Origin: Candidatus Hepatincola sp. Av
GTDB taxonomy: Bacteria; Pseudomonadota; Alphaproteobacteria; WRAU01; Hepatincolaceae
NCBI GenBank assembly: GCA_023518375.1
Contig: CP068450.1
Location: 372,001-436,000, forward strand
Reading direction: 5' to 3'
DNA: 64,000 nucleotides
The notes under the pieces were generated by a model. That model saw only the letters and a program-made list of their open reading frames with translations, was not told the origin of the DNA and ran no database searches. Below, one piece after another: positions 47,595 to 57,270 of the stretch (positions within the stretch are counted from its first letter, which is position 1; each line of letters opens with the position of its first letter). Position numbers and translations under genes: made by a program.

Positions 47595-48416
47595 TCAAAC
47601 AAAAGTTTCATCATTAAAAGTTGCGGCTAATCTAGGTAAATTTGCTTCAACTATTTTATAATTTTCTGAAATTCCTACCTCTCCACATGCAGTGTTTTGC
47701 ACAGGAAAAGGGTAACAAAACAAATTAGGATTAGAATAATAAAAAATATGTTTTCTTGGTCTTATACTAGCCATCATAGTACCATATAAAATTTCCCCAA
47801 ATTCATCTTCTGCTATATGCCCATAAGCTGGTACACGTTTACCATTTGCTTGTGCTCCATCTGTTAAAGCATGGTTACAGCCTAAAATATGCCCAAGTTC
47901 ATGGGGAAGTAAGGTTGGAAAACACTCTGAAGTTTTTTTATTTTTTAATTCTCTTCCTCTACCTAAAGATAAACAGGCCTCATATGGAGTTGTAAAACCA
48001 AGAGCCGCAGCATTGCCAAAAAAAAGGTTACCATCTTTAACCATAGGCAAAAAAACTACTAAATTAGCTTTATAAGCTGTTTGTAATTGAATTAAGTGTG
48101 GATATACGCCTTTAGGATAATTTGCCGTTAGGCTTCTTATTTCACTACAAGACAAAACCTCTTTACCCTGTTGCATATCTTTAAATTCTATATTAGCCAC
48201 TTTCGTAACTGTAGTTTTATACTTAACAATATTATGGTTTAAGATATTAGCTAAAATAAAACAGAAATCATTACTATCTGCTATTAGTTGCTCTTTATTA
48301 ATATAAGATTTTAAGGTTTCAGGACTATAAAAAAACAATACCTTAATAGTTAAAGGAATTTTATGAGGTAAAGGAAGAAGAGTTTCTTTCTTATTATTAA
48401 TTTTAGATATATACAT
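47595..48416 (-). CDS. Metzincin zinc metalloprotease (reprolysin-like)
   Basis: 273 residues. The zinc motif HELGHILGCNH at 172-182 has all three His and the catalytic Glu in the HExxHxxGxxH form, and YGTMMAS near 211 supplies the Met-turn, so this is a metzincin. IKVLFFYSPE near 24, CFILANILNHN near 52 and FYYSNPNLF near 225 fit the reprolysin-like/peptidyl-Asp type. I see no signal peptide or propeptide, unlike most secreted relatives. Several Cys are present. A host-directed effector or a special secretion route is possible; that is inference. Confidence 0.8.
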   Translation of the reverse strand: MYISKINNKKETLLPLPHKIPLTIKVLFFYSPETLKSYINKEQLIADSNDFCFILANILNHNIVKYKTTVTKVANIEFKDMQQGKEVLSCSEIRSLTANYPKGVYPHLIQLQTAYKANLVVFLPMVKDGNLFFGNAAALGFTTPYEACLSLGRGRELKNKKTSECFPTLLPHELGHILGCNHALTDGAQANGKRVPAYGHIAEDEFGEILYGTMMASIRPRKHIFYYSNPNLFCYPFPVQNTACGEVGISENYKIVEANLPRLAATFNDETFV

Positions 48417-49203
48417 ATTAGTTTGGTAATAAAAGTTAATGATTTATTGCAAAAAATTTGCAAAGGAAAATATAAATATTTATTCTTATTTTAAAAAGTT
48501 AATACAATTAAATTAATTGTTTGTAATTAATTAAGGAAGGATAATAGGTTAAACTTATACCTAAAAAAGAATTATATATATATTAATTTATGTATAGTGC
48601 CAGATTGTATAATACATTTTGTGTAAGTACTAGTTGATACTTAGAAAACATTATAATTCCACAATTTATTAATTATATAATGCTAGGTAATTTTTAGTAA
48701 TAAGGCAGATTTTACCTACTGTACCTAAGGCAAGTATAGTATGCCACTTGACAATGAATTACTCTATCTGATTTTTCAATTAAATTAATGTAAATATTAT
48801 ATCACAAATCTTTGTTGTTGTCTATGGGAAAAAAATTATAAAAAAAGCAAGATAAGAAAGAAAAATTACCTAGTATATACATTAACTAATAAAACCCTTT
48901 ACATTGTTAATATTATCCACAGTGCTAGCAGTTACTAGCAAACAAAATTCTATTTCAAGTAGAATAAAAAAGTATTATAAAATAAAAACAGTTACAATCT
49001 TTTTTAAACAACTACTAAATAAATTTACACAAGAAATATTATTATCTTCTCAAAACAATTAAAAATTGCTACAATAAAGAATATAAAAATTCAAAATAAA
49101 TTTAATTCTTTACCTTAATAAGTATCTATACCTTTTACTTTTAACAACATATAAGGAATGAATACATCATAGGTATAAGAAAAATACTAATAAGGAGAAC
49201 CCC
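48417..49203. other. Long spacer between the metalloprotease and alcohol dehydrogenase genes
   Basis: About 787 bases, divergent, so both promoters should lie here. The stretch 48690-48790 is less AT-rich than its surroundings and includes TTGACA at 48758-48763, but no -10 box at the right distance. No coding sequence is supported. Confidence 0.4.
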
Positions 49204-50388
49204 ATGCAATCATTTAATTGGCAAGCTAGCACCGATATTCACTTTGGAAAAAACAAAATCCAAGACCTTGCAGAACTTTTGCAATCTCATAAAGTTAAAA
49301 AAGTATTACTAACCTATGGTTCTGGTAGTATTAAGAAAAATGGTATCTTTGAATCTGTAACCGAGCAACTAAAAAAATGTAAGATAGAAACCTTTGAACT
49401 AGCTAATATTGCTCCTAATCCAAGATACGAGTCAGTATTAGAGGGGGCAAAAATTTGTAAAGAAGAAAATATAGATCTTATCCTAGCCGTAGGAGGAGGT
49501 AGTATTGTAGATTGTTCTAAGGCAATAGCATTAGCCTATGGTTATAATGGCAAAGACTTTTGGAACGATATTATTAAAGCGGGCAAAGGGCATACCATAG
49601 AAAAAGTAATTCCACTTGGAGTAGTATTAACTTTAGCCGCAACAGGCAGTGAAATGAATGCCGGAGCAGTAATTAGTAATTTAGCCACTAAAGAAAAATT
49701 AGGAGTTTTTTCACCTAAGGTAAAACCTATATTTTCTATTTTAGACCCAGAATATACTTACTCGGTTCCTAAGCATCAAATTGCAGCAGGAGCCACCGAC
49801 GCTTTTAGCCATTGCCTAGAGCAATACTTTTCAAAAGAAGATAGTGCAATAGTAAGCGATAATATCTTATTAGGTATTATGAAAACCATCAAAACTGTGG
49901 CTCGCACCGCCATGGATAATCCGAAAGATTATAACTCTCATGCTAATTTAATGTGGAGTGCTACTATGGCGTTAAATTTTATTACTGCCGTTGGTAAAAC
50001 CCCCGATTGGGCAACTCATGCTATGGAGCATGCCGTTTCTGCTTATTACGATATTACTCATGCGGTAGGTTTAGCCATTATTACTCCTTATTGGTTAGAG
50101 TATGTACTCAATGAAAAAAATGCTTACAGATTCCAAAATCTTGGCAAGGTGGTGTTTGATCTGCAACCAACTAATAATGCTAATGAAGATGCCAAAAAAA
50201 CTATTCAAGCAATAGCCGAATTTTTTAAATCTTTAGATATGCCAAGTAAATTATCGGAAGTTAAGGTAGAAGCCAAAAATATTGATGGTATGGTAACTTC
50301 TACTTTTGCCTCGGGGGTTAGCACTATTGGTAATTTTAAAACTTTAAATCCAACAGATGTAAAAACTATTTTAACCAACGCTTTGTAA
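49204..50388 (+). CDS. Iron-containing alcohol dehydrogenase (YqhD/BDH type)
   Basis: NAD(P)H-dependent reduction of aldehydes or oxidation of alcohols. 394 residues. The start FNWQASTDIHFGKNKI, the nucleotide loop AVGGGSIVDCSKAIA near 95, LTLAATGSEMNAGAVI near 138, and metal ligands in AGATDAFSHCLEQY near 196 (Asp, His) and DWATHAMEHAVSAYYDITHAVGLA near 262 (His, His), read in parts, fit the butanol dehydrogenase/YqhD subgroup. Substrate not known; a role in redox balance or aldehyde removal is likely. Ribosome site AAGGAG. A terminator follows. Confidence 0.92.
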   Translation: MQSFNWQASTDIHFGKNKIQDLAELLQSHKVKKVLLTYGSGSIKKNGIFESVTEQLKKCKIETFELANIAPNPRYESVLEGAKICKEENIDLILAVGGGSIVDCSKAIALAYGYNGKDFWNDIIKAGKGHTIEKVIPLGVVLTLAATGSEMNAGAVISNLATKEKLGVFSPKVKPIFSILDPEYTYSVPKHQIAAGATDAFSHCLEQYFSKEDSAIVSDNILLGIMKTIKTVARTAMDNPKDYNSHANLMWSATMALNFITAVGKTPDWATHAMEHAVSAYYDITHAVGLAIITPYWLEYVLNEKNAYRFQNLGKVVFDLQPTNNANEDAKKTIQAIAEFFKSLDMPSKLSEVKVEAKNIDGMVTSTFASGVSTIGNFKTLNPTDVKTILTNAL

Positions 50389-50506
50389 TAACCAACGCTT
50401 TATAAAAACAATATACTTGGTATTTTCATTAAGAATAGATAGAAAATCTACTTATGATACTACCAAGTATCTAAGCAAAATTGAAATATAATACATAATT
50501 AACTAC

Positions 50507-50543
50507 AAAACACAGCTAATAATAACACTGTGTTTTGTTTTTA
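50507..50543 (+). terminator. Terminator of the alcohol dehydrogenase gene
   Basis: AAAACACAG and CTGTGTTTT form a 9 bp stem with a 12-base loop, followed by GTTTTT. A second inverted repeat, ATACTTGGTA with TACCAAGTAT, lies just before at 50413-50470. The terminator could also serve the convergent glpT in part. Confidence 0.85.
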
Positions 50544-50650
50544 AGATATATTTAAAGATATAATTTAAACATATAATATAACCTATTATATTAGTGTAAA
50601 ATTATTGCAAAAATTTTACCTATTGTATAGGGACATTTTAAACAGTACTC

Positions 50651-51976
50651 TTACTTTCTACCCTGATTCCAAGTGAAAGATAAAAACAAAGCAGCTCCTA
50701 AGGTAGCAGCAATTAGAATTACAAAATATACATTCCAGCCATAAGAATCAATAACTTTTCCCATAATAGCCTTTGAAAGGACATCACCAATTAAGTAACC
50801 AAACATTCCTGTAAAACCAGCTGCTGTTCCGGCTACTTGCGAGGGAACTAAATCTAGGGCATGAAGACCAATAAGCATTACCGGACCATAAATTAATAAT
50901 CCGGTTAAAATTAAAGAAATACTAATGGAAAGGCTAGATGTACTTACCCAATAACAAGTAAGAGATACAAATGTTAGCACCATAAAAATTACCCCTGTAG
51001 GACCTCTTCTTGCTTTAAATAATTTATCGGAAATATAACCACAAATTAAAGTACCAGGTATAGCCGCATATTCATATAAGGCATACGCCCAGCCAGATTC
51101 CTGAAAGGTAAAATGTTTAGTTTCACTTAAATAAGTTGGTGCCCAATCTACAACTCCATTTCTTACTAAGTATACAAAAGCATTGGCTATAGCTATAAAC
51201 CATAAAAACTTATTAGGAAAAATATATTCAGTAAAAATTCTTTTTAAGGGGATATCTTCTTCACTAAGTTTAGCATTAAAATGAGGAGGGTAATCATTTT
51301 TGAATTCTTCAATGGGAGGTAGCCCACAAGATTGGGGTTTATCTTTTAAAGTTAATAACAATACAACTGCCGTAGCTACAGCAATTCCAGCTGGCACATA
51401 AAAAGTTGCTTGCCAATCGTTAAAATATCCTACTCCCCAAATAGAAATATTAGCAATTAAACCACCACCAAAATTATGAGCCAAATTCCATACAGATACA
51501 GTTTTTCCCCGTTCAGATACCGAATACCAATGTACTATGGTTTTACCACAAGGTGGCCAGCCCATTCCTTGTGCCCAACCATTTAAAAACATTAAAAAGG
51601 TTAAGAGTCCTAAACTCATAGTGCCAAAGGTTAAATCACTAAAACCAACATATAAAGTAATTAAACCTGAAATTAGCAAGCCTAAAGGTAAAAAATATCT
51701 GGGATTACTTTTATCGGAAATACTGCCCATAAAAAATTTAGAAAAGGCATAAGCACAAGAAAGTGAAGCCATAACAAAACCAATATGTGTTTTAGTCCAA
51801 CCATGTTCAATCATAGCAGGAGCCGCCAAAGCTACATTTTTTCTAACAAAATAATATACGGCATAACCAATAAAAATACTTAGAAAAACTTGTATTCTTA
51901 AGCGTTTATAAACAGGATCAATTTCTTCTTTAGCTAATTTTTTAGTAATTGGTGCTGGTTTTAAGATCCAAAACAA
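50651..51976 (-). CDS. glpT: Glycerol-3-phosphate transporter
   Basis: Exchanges external glycerol 3-phosphate for internal phosphate in the inner membrane. 441 residues, 12 helices, organophosphate:phosphate antiporter branch of the major facilitator family. FIGYAVYYFVRKNVALAAP near 36, GWAQGMGWPPCGKTIVHWYS near 132, QSCGLPPIEEFKNDYP near 214 and IYGPVMLIGLHALDLVP near 359 match GlpT rather than UhpT. Start is TTG at 51976 with AAGGGAG 7 bp upstream. Product enters glycolysis through dihydroxyacetone phosphate or phospholipid synthesis. Confidence 0.93.
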   Translation of the reverse strand: MFWILKPAPITKKLAKEEIDPVYKRLRIQVFLSIFIGYAVYYFVRKNVALAAPAMIEHGWTKTHIGFVMASLSCAYAFSKFFMGSISDKSNPRYFLPLGLLISGLITLYVGFSDLTFGTMSLGLLTFLMFLNGWAQGMGWPPCGKTIVHWYSVSERGKTVSVWNLAHNFGGGLIANISIWGVGYFNDWQATFYVPAGIAVATAVVLLLTLKDKPQSCGLPPIEEFKNDYPPHFNAKLSEEDIPLKRIFTEYIFPNKFLWFIAIANAFVYLVRNGVVDWAPTYLSETKHFTFQESGWAYALYEYAAIPGTLICGYISDKLFKARRGPTGVIFMVLTFVSLTCYWVSTSSLSISISLILTGLLIYGPVMLIGLHALDLVPSQVAGTAAGFTGMFGYLIGDVLSKAIMGKVIDSYGWNVYFVILIAATLGAALFLSFTWNQGRK

Positions 51977-52151
51977 TGTTTTTCTCCCTTATATTTAGTA
52001 TTGTTGGCATTATTTTTTAACTATACTAATTAAAGAAAATATTGTCTATGATAAACATCATTAAAAATTAATAAATTAACTTTTTTTTTATAATTTTTAT
52101 TTATATTAACTTATAATAACTTAATAACTTAAGTCAATTAATGATGCGTCC

Positions 52152-52451
52152 ATGCTCCTAGCCATAAAAAAATATAGAATTCTTCTTAATATTATTATTT
52201 TAATAGCTTTACTAGTTTATTCTGTAAAAAGTATTTTATATATTTACCATTGGTTTTATAAAACCAATAATTTAGATATAGAATACAGTATTTTATTTGA
52301 ACAAAATAAACAAATGTCGGCAGAAATTCAAAATTTACAATTAAAAGTAAACGGGCTAACAGAACCTAATATTAATAAAGAACTCCTTGAAACTCAAGCT
52401 AAAATTCACCTTAATTTATCTAAAGAAAATGAATTCATAATAGTTAATTAA
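52152..52451 (+). CDS. ftsB: FtsB/DivIC-type septum formation initiator
   Basis: Small bitopic division protein of 99 residues: short cytoplasmic start, one helix (about 12-33), a periplasmic coiled coil (EYSILFEQNKQMSAEIQNLQLKVNGL) and a C-terminal part in place of the usual LG-K-x-x-E-x-x-x motif (IHLNLSKENEFIIVN). Position between eno and pdhA is where Alphaproteobacteria carry this gene. Family call rests on architecture and synteny. Confidence 0.8.
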   Translation: MLLAIKKYRILLNIIILIALLVYSVKSILYIYHWFYKTNNLDIEYSILFEQNKQMSAEIQNLQLKVNGLTEPNINKELLETQAKIHLNLSKENEFIIVN

Positions 52452-52631
52452 AACTACTAAATTCATATAATTTCTTCTATAAAGCTCTTATTATTTTAAT
52501 AATTTATGTTAAAATAAAGCTAAAAAGATGTTCTTATAAATTTTACAATCCTAATTTTAATTGTTATAATATTTTAATTATAAAATAAAATTTATAGAAT
52601 CTTAAATTTGCACTTACGAATGGAGAGTCCT

Positions 52632-53600
52632 ATGGTAAAACTTACGCAAGAAAACGCAAAATCAATATATTATGAAATGCAATTAGCAAGAAAGTTTGAA
52701 GATAAGTGTACACAATTATACGGTATGGGTTACATTGCTGGCTTTTTACACCTTTATAATGGGCAAGAAGCTGTATCCACAGGTATTAATTTTTTAAGAA
52801 CGCCAGCTGATAGTAACATTACCAGTTACCGTTGCCATGCACACGCTTTAGGGCATGGTAAAATTGAACCTAAACTATTACTAGCTGAATTAACAGGCAG
52901 AGTTACTGGTTGTTCTAAGGGTAAAGGTGGTTCTATGCACGTTTATTCTAAAGCTAATAAATTTTATGGTGGTAATGGTATTGTAGGGGGGCAAGTTCCC
53001 TTAGGAACTGGTATTGCTTTAGCACATAAATATAATAAAGATAAAGGTGTTTGCTTTACTTTTTATGGTGATGGTGCCTCATCACAAGGTCAAGTTTATG
53101 AATCTTTTAATATGGCAACATTGTGGCAACTACCTATAATTTTTATTATTGAAAATAACCATTATTCTATGGGAACTCCTATAGAAAGAACTACGGCTAG
53201 CCCAGATTTTTCAGCCAGAGCTAATGCTTTTAATATTCCATCATTAAAGGTAAACGGTATGGACGTAATAGATGTTATAGAAAAAACTGAAAAAGCTATT
53301 CAACATGTTAGAGGGGGCAAGGGTCCTTTCTTTTTAGAAGTAGATACCTATCGTTACAAAGGGCATTCCATGTCCGATCCCCAAAAATATCGTAATAGAT
53401 CAGAGGTAGATAAAGTAAGAGAACAAAAAGATCCAATAATTCACTTTGAAGAATACACTTTAAAGAAAAAGTTATTAACAAAAGAAGATGTAAAATCTAT
53501 GAACGATAAAGTTAAGAAAGTAATAGCCGAAGCGGAAGAGTTTGCATTATCTTCCCCCGAACCAGCCCCAGCCGACTTATATACACATATATTAGTATAA
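52632..53600 (+). CDS. pdhA: Pyruvate dehydrogenase E1 subunit alpha
   Basis: With PdhB it decarboxylates pyruvate using thiamine diphosphate. 322 residues from the ATG at 52632, preferred because GGAGAG is 6 bp upstream; frames from 52608 (TTG) or 52620 would add a few residues. [15 protein letters not shown] near 37, [11 protein letters not shown] near 67, [10 protein letters not shown] near 97, the ThDP motif [17 protein letters not shown]...NN near 144, and the regulatory-loop region [11 protein letters not shown] near 242. First gene of the PDH cluster. Confidence 0.96.
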   Translation: MVKLTQENAKSIYYEMQLARKFEDKCTQLYGMGYIAGFLHLYNGQEAVSTGINFLRTPADSNITSYRCHAHALGHGKIEPKLLLAELTGRVTGCSKGKGGSMHVYSKANKFYGGNGIVGGQVPLGTGIALAHKYNKDKGVCFTFYGDGASSQGQVYESFNMATLWQLPIIFIIENNHYSMGTPIERTTASPDFSARANAFNIPSLKVNGMDVIDVIEKTEKAIQHVRGGKGPFFLEVDTYRYKGHSMSDPQKYRNRSEVDKVREQKDPIIHFEEYTLKKKLLTKEDVKSMNDKVKKVIAEAEEFALSSPEPAPADLYTHILV

Positions 53601-54160
53601 ACATAATTAAAACATCAAGTAATAAAAACACTGGAGAAAAAAAGATGCCAATAAAGATACTAATGCCAGCTTTATCACCAACCATGACAGAAGGTACACT
53701 TGCTAAGTGGTTAAAAAAAGAAGGTGATACTATTAAAAGTGGAGATGTAATTGCCGAAGTTGAAACTGATAAAGCCACTATTGAATATGAATCTACCGAA
53801 GATGGAACACTTGCTAAAATCCTAGTGCAAAATGGTACTGAAGGGGTTAAAGTTAATGATGTTATTGGCGTTCTTTTAGAAGAAGGTGAAACTAAAGATG
53901 ACCTTGATACTTTCTTACAATCTTTACATACTCCTTCCTCTGCTAATCCTAATGCAAACACTCCTGAAACTAACACTAATAACAACAATTCATCTGCTAG
54001 TACTACAACCGCTAACTCACAAACAGCTAAACCTACTACTCAAACAGATAAAACACAAGAAAATACTAACTCTACTACCGATAATAGCTCCTCTTCAGAT
54101 CAAGCTAATAATACAGCCACCAACACGGCTACTAGCCAACAACCTAATCAAACTAATACT
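53600..54160 (+). repeat. Lipoyl-domain direct repeat, copy 1
   Basis: Matches 55630-56189. Similarity begins 45 bp before the ATG (leader and ribosome site included) and runs through the lipoyl domain into the linker; the first ~400 bases differ at only a handful of positions, then a more diverged linker stretch, then an identical block ACGGCTACTAGCCAACAACC. Confidence 0.92.
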
Positions 54161-55180
54161 TCAGATAGCGTAGAAGATATTACCTATCAAGGTGCTAAAA
54201 CCAAAGAAATTACCGTAAGAGAAGCCCTGAATGAGGCTATGGATGAAGAAATGGCAAAGGATTCCAAAGTATTTTTAATGGGCGAAGAAGTAGGTTACTA
54301 TCAAGGTGCTTATAAGGTATCTAAAGGTTTATTAGAAAAATATGGTACTACCAGAGTTATAGATACGCCTATTGCCGAATATGGCTTTACTGGCATTGGT
54401 GTAGGAGCTGCTTTTGCAGGGCTAAGACCTATTGTAGAATACATGACCTTCAATTTTGCTATGCAGGCAATAGACCATATTATTAATTCCGCCGCTAAAA
54501 CCTTATATATGTCGGCCGGTGAAGTGCCTGTTCCTATTGTATTTAGAGGTTTAAATGGTGGTGGAAGTAGGGTGGCAGCTCAACATTCCCAATGTTATGC
54601 TTCATGGTATGCTCATTGCCCAGGTTTAATTGTTATTGCTCCATATTCGGCTGAAGATGCTAAGGGCTTATTAAAGTCAGCCATTCGTAATAATAATCCT
54701 GTAGTATTTTTAGAACATGAAGTGCTATATGGTAAAACTTTTACTATGCCTGATGTTGAAGACCTTATTATTCCCATTGGTAAGGCGAAAATAGAAAAAG
54801 AAGGTTCAGATGTTACCTTAATTAGTTTTTCTAAGGGAGTAGACCAATCCTTGTTAGCTGCAGAAACTTTAGCAAAAGATGGTATTTCGGCTGAAGTAAT
54901 TAATTTAAGAACTCTTCGCCCATTAGATATTGAAACTATTGTAAAATCCGTGCAAAAAACCAATCGGGTAGTAACAGTGGAAGAAGGTTGGCATTATGCG
55001 GGTATTTGTTCTGAAATTTCAGCAACAATTATGGAACATGCCTTTGATTACCTAGATGCTCCGGTATTAAGAGTAACTGGTAAAGATGTTCCTATGCCTT
55101 ATGCTGCTAACTTAGAGCAACTTGCCTTAGGTACAGTAGATGAAATCTGCCTTGCTGCTAAAAAAGTTTGTTACAAATAA
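53645..55180 (+). CDS. pdhB: Pyruvate dehydrogenase E1 subunit beta with N-terminal lipoyl domain
   Basis: 511 residues. Lipoyl domain 1-80 with the modified Lys in [12 protein letters not shown]; then about 95 residues of Asn/Thr/Ser-rich linker; then a complete E1 beta (about 178-511) starting [20 protein letters not shown] with [38 protein letters not shown] and [14 protein letters not shown]. Lipoyl-bearing E1 beta is known from several Alphaproteobacteria. The lipoyl and linker DNA is nearly identical to that of pdhC. Ribosome site CTGGAGAA. Confidence 0.95.
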   Translation: MPIKILMPALSPTMTEGTLAKWLKKEGDTIKSGDVIAEVETDKATIEYESTEDGTLAKILVQNGTEGVKVNDVIGVLLEEGETKDDLDTFLQSLHTPSSANPNANTPETNTNNNNSSASTTTANSQTAKPTTQTDKTQENTNSTTDNSSSSDQANNTATNTATSQQPNQTNTSDSVEDITYQGAKTKEITVREALNEAMDEEMAKDSKVFLMGEEVGYYQGAYKVSKGLLEKYGTTRVIDTPIAEYGFTGIGVGAAFAGLRPIVEYMTFNFAMQAIDHIINSAAKTLYMSAGEVPVPIVFRGLNGGGSRVAAQHSQCYASWYAHCPGLIVIAPYSAEDAKGLLKSAIRNNNPVVFLEHEVLYGKTFTMPDVEDLIIPIGKAKIEKEGSDVTLISFSKGVDQSLLAAETLAKDGISAEVINLRTLRPLDIETIVKSVQKTNRVVTVEEGWHYAGICSEISATIMEHAFDYLDAPVLRVTGKDVPMPYAANLEQLALGTVDEICLAAKKVCYK

Positions 55181-55629
55181 GGTATAATATTAATAAGGTA
55201 TGATATTAATACACAGATATTATATTATAGGAAAGAAGTTAGCGAGATACCAATGAAGAAGATACCAAAGTAAGAATGCAATTTAAGTTTATAATGCGAA
55301 AGATTAGCTTACAGATATAATATAAGAGGTAACTTATAAGTACAATGCAAAACGTAATTTACAAGAGTAATATAAGAAAGAAACCTAAAAGCATAATGAA
55401 AAAGGGTAACTTACAAGCATAATACAAAAGAATAACTTACAAGAGTAACTTATATAATGCAAAAAAGTAACTTAAAAGCATGATACAAGAGGTTAACTTA
55501 CAAGTATAATGCAAAACGTAATTTACAAGAGTAATATAAGAAAGAAACCTAAAAGCATAATGAAAAAGAGTAACTTACAAGTTTAGTTTAGTAAGAGCCG
55601 AACTAAAAGAATGAATAGAATATTGAAAA
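55181..55629. repeat. Spacer with tandem repeats between pdhB and pdhC
   Basis: About 450 bases built of related units. Two ~90 bp blocks (about 55327-55418 and 55490-55581) are almost identical, 163 bp apart, and both contain AATGCAAAACGTAATTTACA. The short motif TAACTTACAAG or variants recurs about every 20-40 bases throughout, and AAGGTATRATATTAAT occurs twice near 55181. No coding sequence. A transcript from pdhB into pdhC would have to cross it. Confidence 0.85.
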
Positions 55630-56189
55630 AACATAATTAAAACATCAAGTAATTAAAACACTGGAGAAGAGAGATGCCAATAAAGATACTAATGCCAGCT
55701 TTATCACCAACCATGACAGAAGGTACACTTGCTAAGTGGTTAAAAAAAGAAGGTGATACTATTAAAAGTGGGGATGTAATTGCCGAAGTTGAAACTGATA
55801 AAGCCACTATTGAATATGAATCTACCGAAGACGGTACCTTAGCTAAAATCCTAGTGCAAAATGGTACTGAAGGGGTTAAAGTTAATGATGTTATTGGCGT
55901 TCTCTTAGAAGAAGGTGAAACTAAAGATGACCTTGATACTTTCTTACAATCTTTACATACTCCTTCCTCTGCTAAACCTAATGCTAACACTCCTGAAACT
56001 ACCACTAATAACAACAATTCATCTGCTAGTACTACAAACGCTAACTCACAAACAGCTAAACCTACTACTCAAACAGATAAAACACAAAAAACTACTAATC
56101 CTAATAACTCTACTGGTGTTAATCCTAGTAATAATAACTCTAATAATACAGCCACCAACACGGCTACTAGCCAACAACCTAATCAAACC
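55630..56189 (+). repeat. Lipoyl-domain direct repeat, copy 2
   Basis: Second copy of the block at 53600-54160, covering the leader, lipoyl domain and first part of the linker of pdhC. Confidence 0.92.
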
Positions 56190-57248
56190 ATAACTTCTGC
56201 TAATACTACTACAAGTTTTAATAGTGAAACTGCTAATTCTACTCAAACCGCTAATCAAAACTCTACTTCCGCACAATCTAATAACTCTACAACTTCTAGT
56301 AGTTCGCCCAATAATGTAACCGCTAACTATCATAGTAAAAACACTGCTAAAACTTTTATTACTCCACTAGCAAGAAGGCTAGCTACCCAAAAAAATTTAG
56401 ATATTACTGCAATTAAAGGTAGTGGACCTCATGGGCGTATTATTAAAGCTGATGTAGAAAATCCTGTGCAAACAACCATTAGCGGAACTACCAGCAGTGG
56501 AACTACTATTAGTGGAATTCATAATAATATGCAAGCTACTAGTGTTAATATCACAACTCCATCAACTTATGAAGATAAACCAAATTCTGGCATGCGTAAA
56601 ACCATAGCTAAAAGGTTGTTGGAGTCTAAAACTACTATTCCTCATTATTATTTAACCTTAGATTGCAACATGACAGCATTACTAAATGCTAGAGCATTCT
56701 TAAATTCTAAAGGAAAAGACCAATACAAACTTTCTGTTAACGACTTTATCATAAAAGCCACAGCTTTAGCTATGCAAGATATTCCTGAGTCCAATGCCTA
56801 TTGGCAAGGGGAAACCACAAGGTTTTTTCAAGATTCTGATGTATCCGTAGCCGTAGCCACACCTAAAGGGCTTATTACCCCTATTATTAGAGCCGCCAAC
56901 AAAAAAGGGCTACTCCAAATTTCAACAGAAATGAAAGAATTAGCCCACAAAGCTAAGGACGGCAAACTAAAACCGAGTGAGTATCAAGGTGGAGGTTTTA
57001 GTGTTTCTAACTTAGGTATGTTTGGTATTAAGCATTTTGCGGCTATTGTGAATCCACCACAAGCTGGAATTTTAGCGGTAGGTGCCACCGAACAAAAACC
57101 TATTGTAAAAGATGGTAACATTATCATTGCCGATATTATGTGTGCTACTCTTTCTGCTGATCATAGAATTTTAGATGGTGCTGTAGGAGCAAGGTTTTTA
57201 AAAGCCTTTAAAGAGTATATAGAAAACCCAATTAGTATGAGCCTATAA
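55674..57248 (+). CDS. pdhC: Dihydrolipoamide acetyltransferase (E2 of pyruvate dehydrogenase)
   Basis: Core of the PDH complex; moves the acetyl group from lipoamide to coenzyme A. 524 residues: lipoyl domain 1-80 (Lys in [12 protein letters not shown]), a very long Asn/Thr/Ser/Gln-rich linker (about 85-222), peripheral subunit-binding domain about 223-262 (ITPLARRLATQKNLDI, GSGPHGRIIKADVE), a second linker, and the catalytic domain from about 300 with PHYYLTLDCNMT and the active-site ADHRILDGAVGARFL near 495. The usual Ala/Pro linker is replaced by Asn/Thr, in keeping with AT bias. Confidence 0.96.
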   Translation: MPIKILMPALSPTMTEGTLAKWLKKEGDTIKSGDVIAEVETDKATIEYESTEDGTLAKILVQNGTEGVKVNDVIGVLLEEGETKDDLDTFLQSLHTPSSAKPNANTPETTTNNNNSSASTTNANSQTAKPTTQTDKTQKTTNPNNSTGVNPSNNNSNNTATNTATSQQPNQTITSANTTTSFNSETANSTQTANQNSTSAQSNNSTTSSSSPNNVTANYHSKNTAKTFITPLARRLATQKNLDITAIKGSGPHGRIIKADVENPVQTTISGTTSSGTTISGIHNNMQATSVNITTPSTYEDKPNSGMRKTIAKRLLESKTTIPHYYLTLDCNMTALLNARAFLNSKGKDQYKLSVNDFIIKATALAMQDIPESNAYWQGETTRFFQDSDVSVAVATPKGLITPIIRAANKKGLLQISTEMKELAHKAKDGKLKPSEYQGGGFSVSNLGMFGIKHFAAIVNPPQAGILAVGATEQKPIVKDGNIIIADIMCATLSADHRILDGAVGARFLKAFKEYIENPISMSL

Positions 57249-57270
57249 TAATTAGTATGAGCCTATAATA
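57231..57270 (+). repeat. Perfect 20 bp tandem duplication at the pdhC stop
   Basis: ATTAGTATGAGCCTATAATA occurs twice in a row; the pdhC stop codon lies in the first copy, so the second is untranslated. Confidence 0.95.

Noticed and set aside
53512-53988. Long minus-strand frame over the pdhB lipoyl region (and its twin at 55637-56017)
   Set aside because: Mirror of the duplicated lipoyl coding sequence; appears in both copies only because the DNA is duplicated.
55327-55581. Possible CRISPR or integron-like array
   Set aside because: Units are irregular and overlap without unique spacers; no associated genes.
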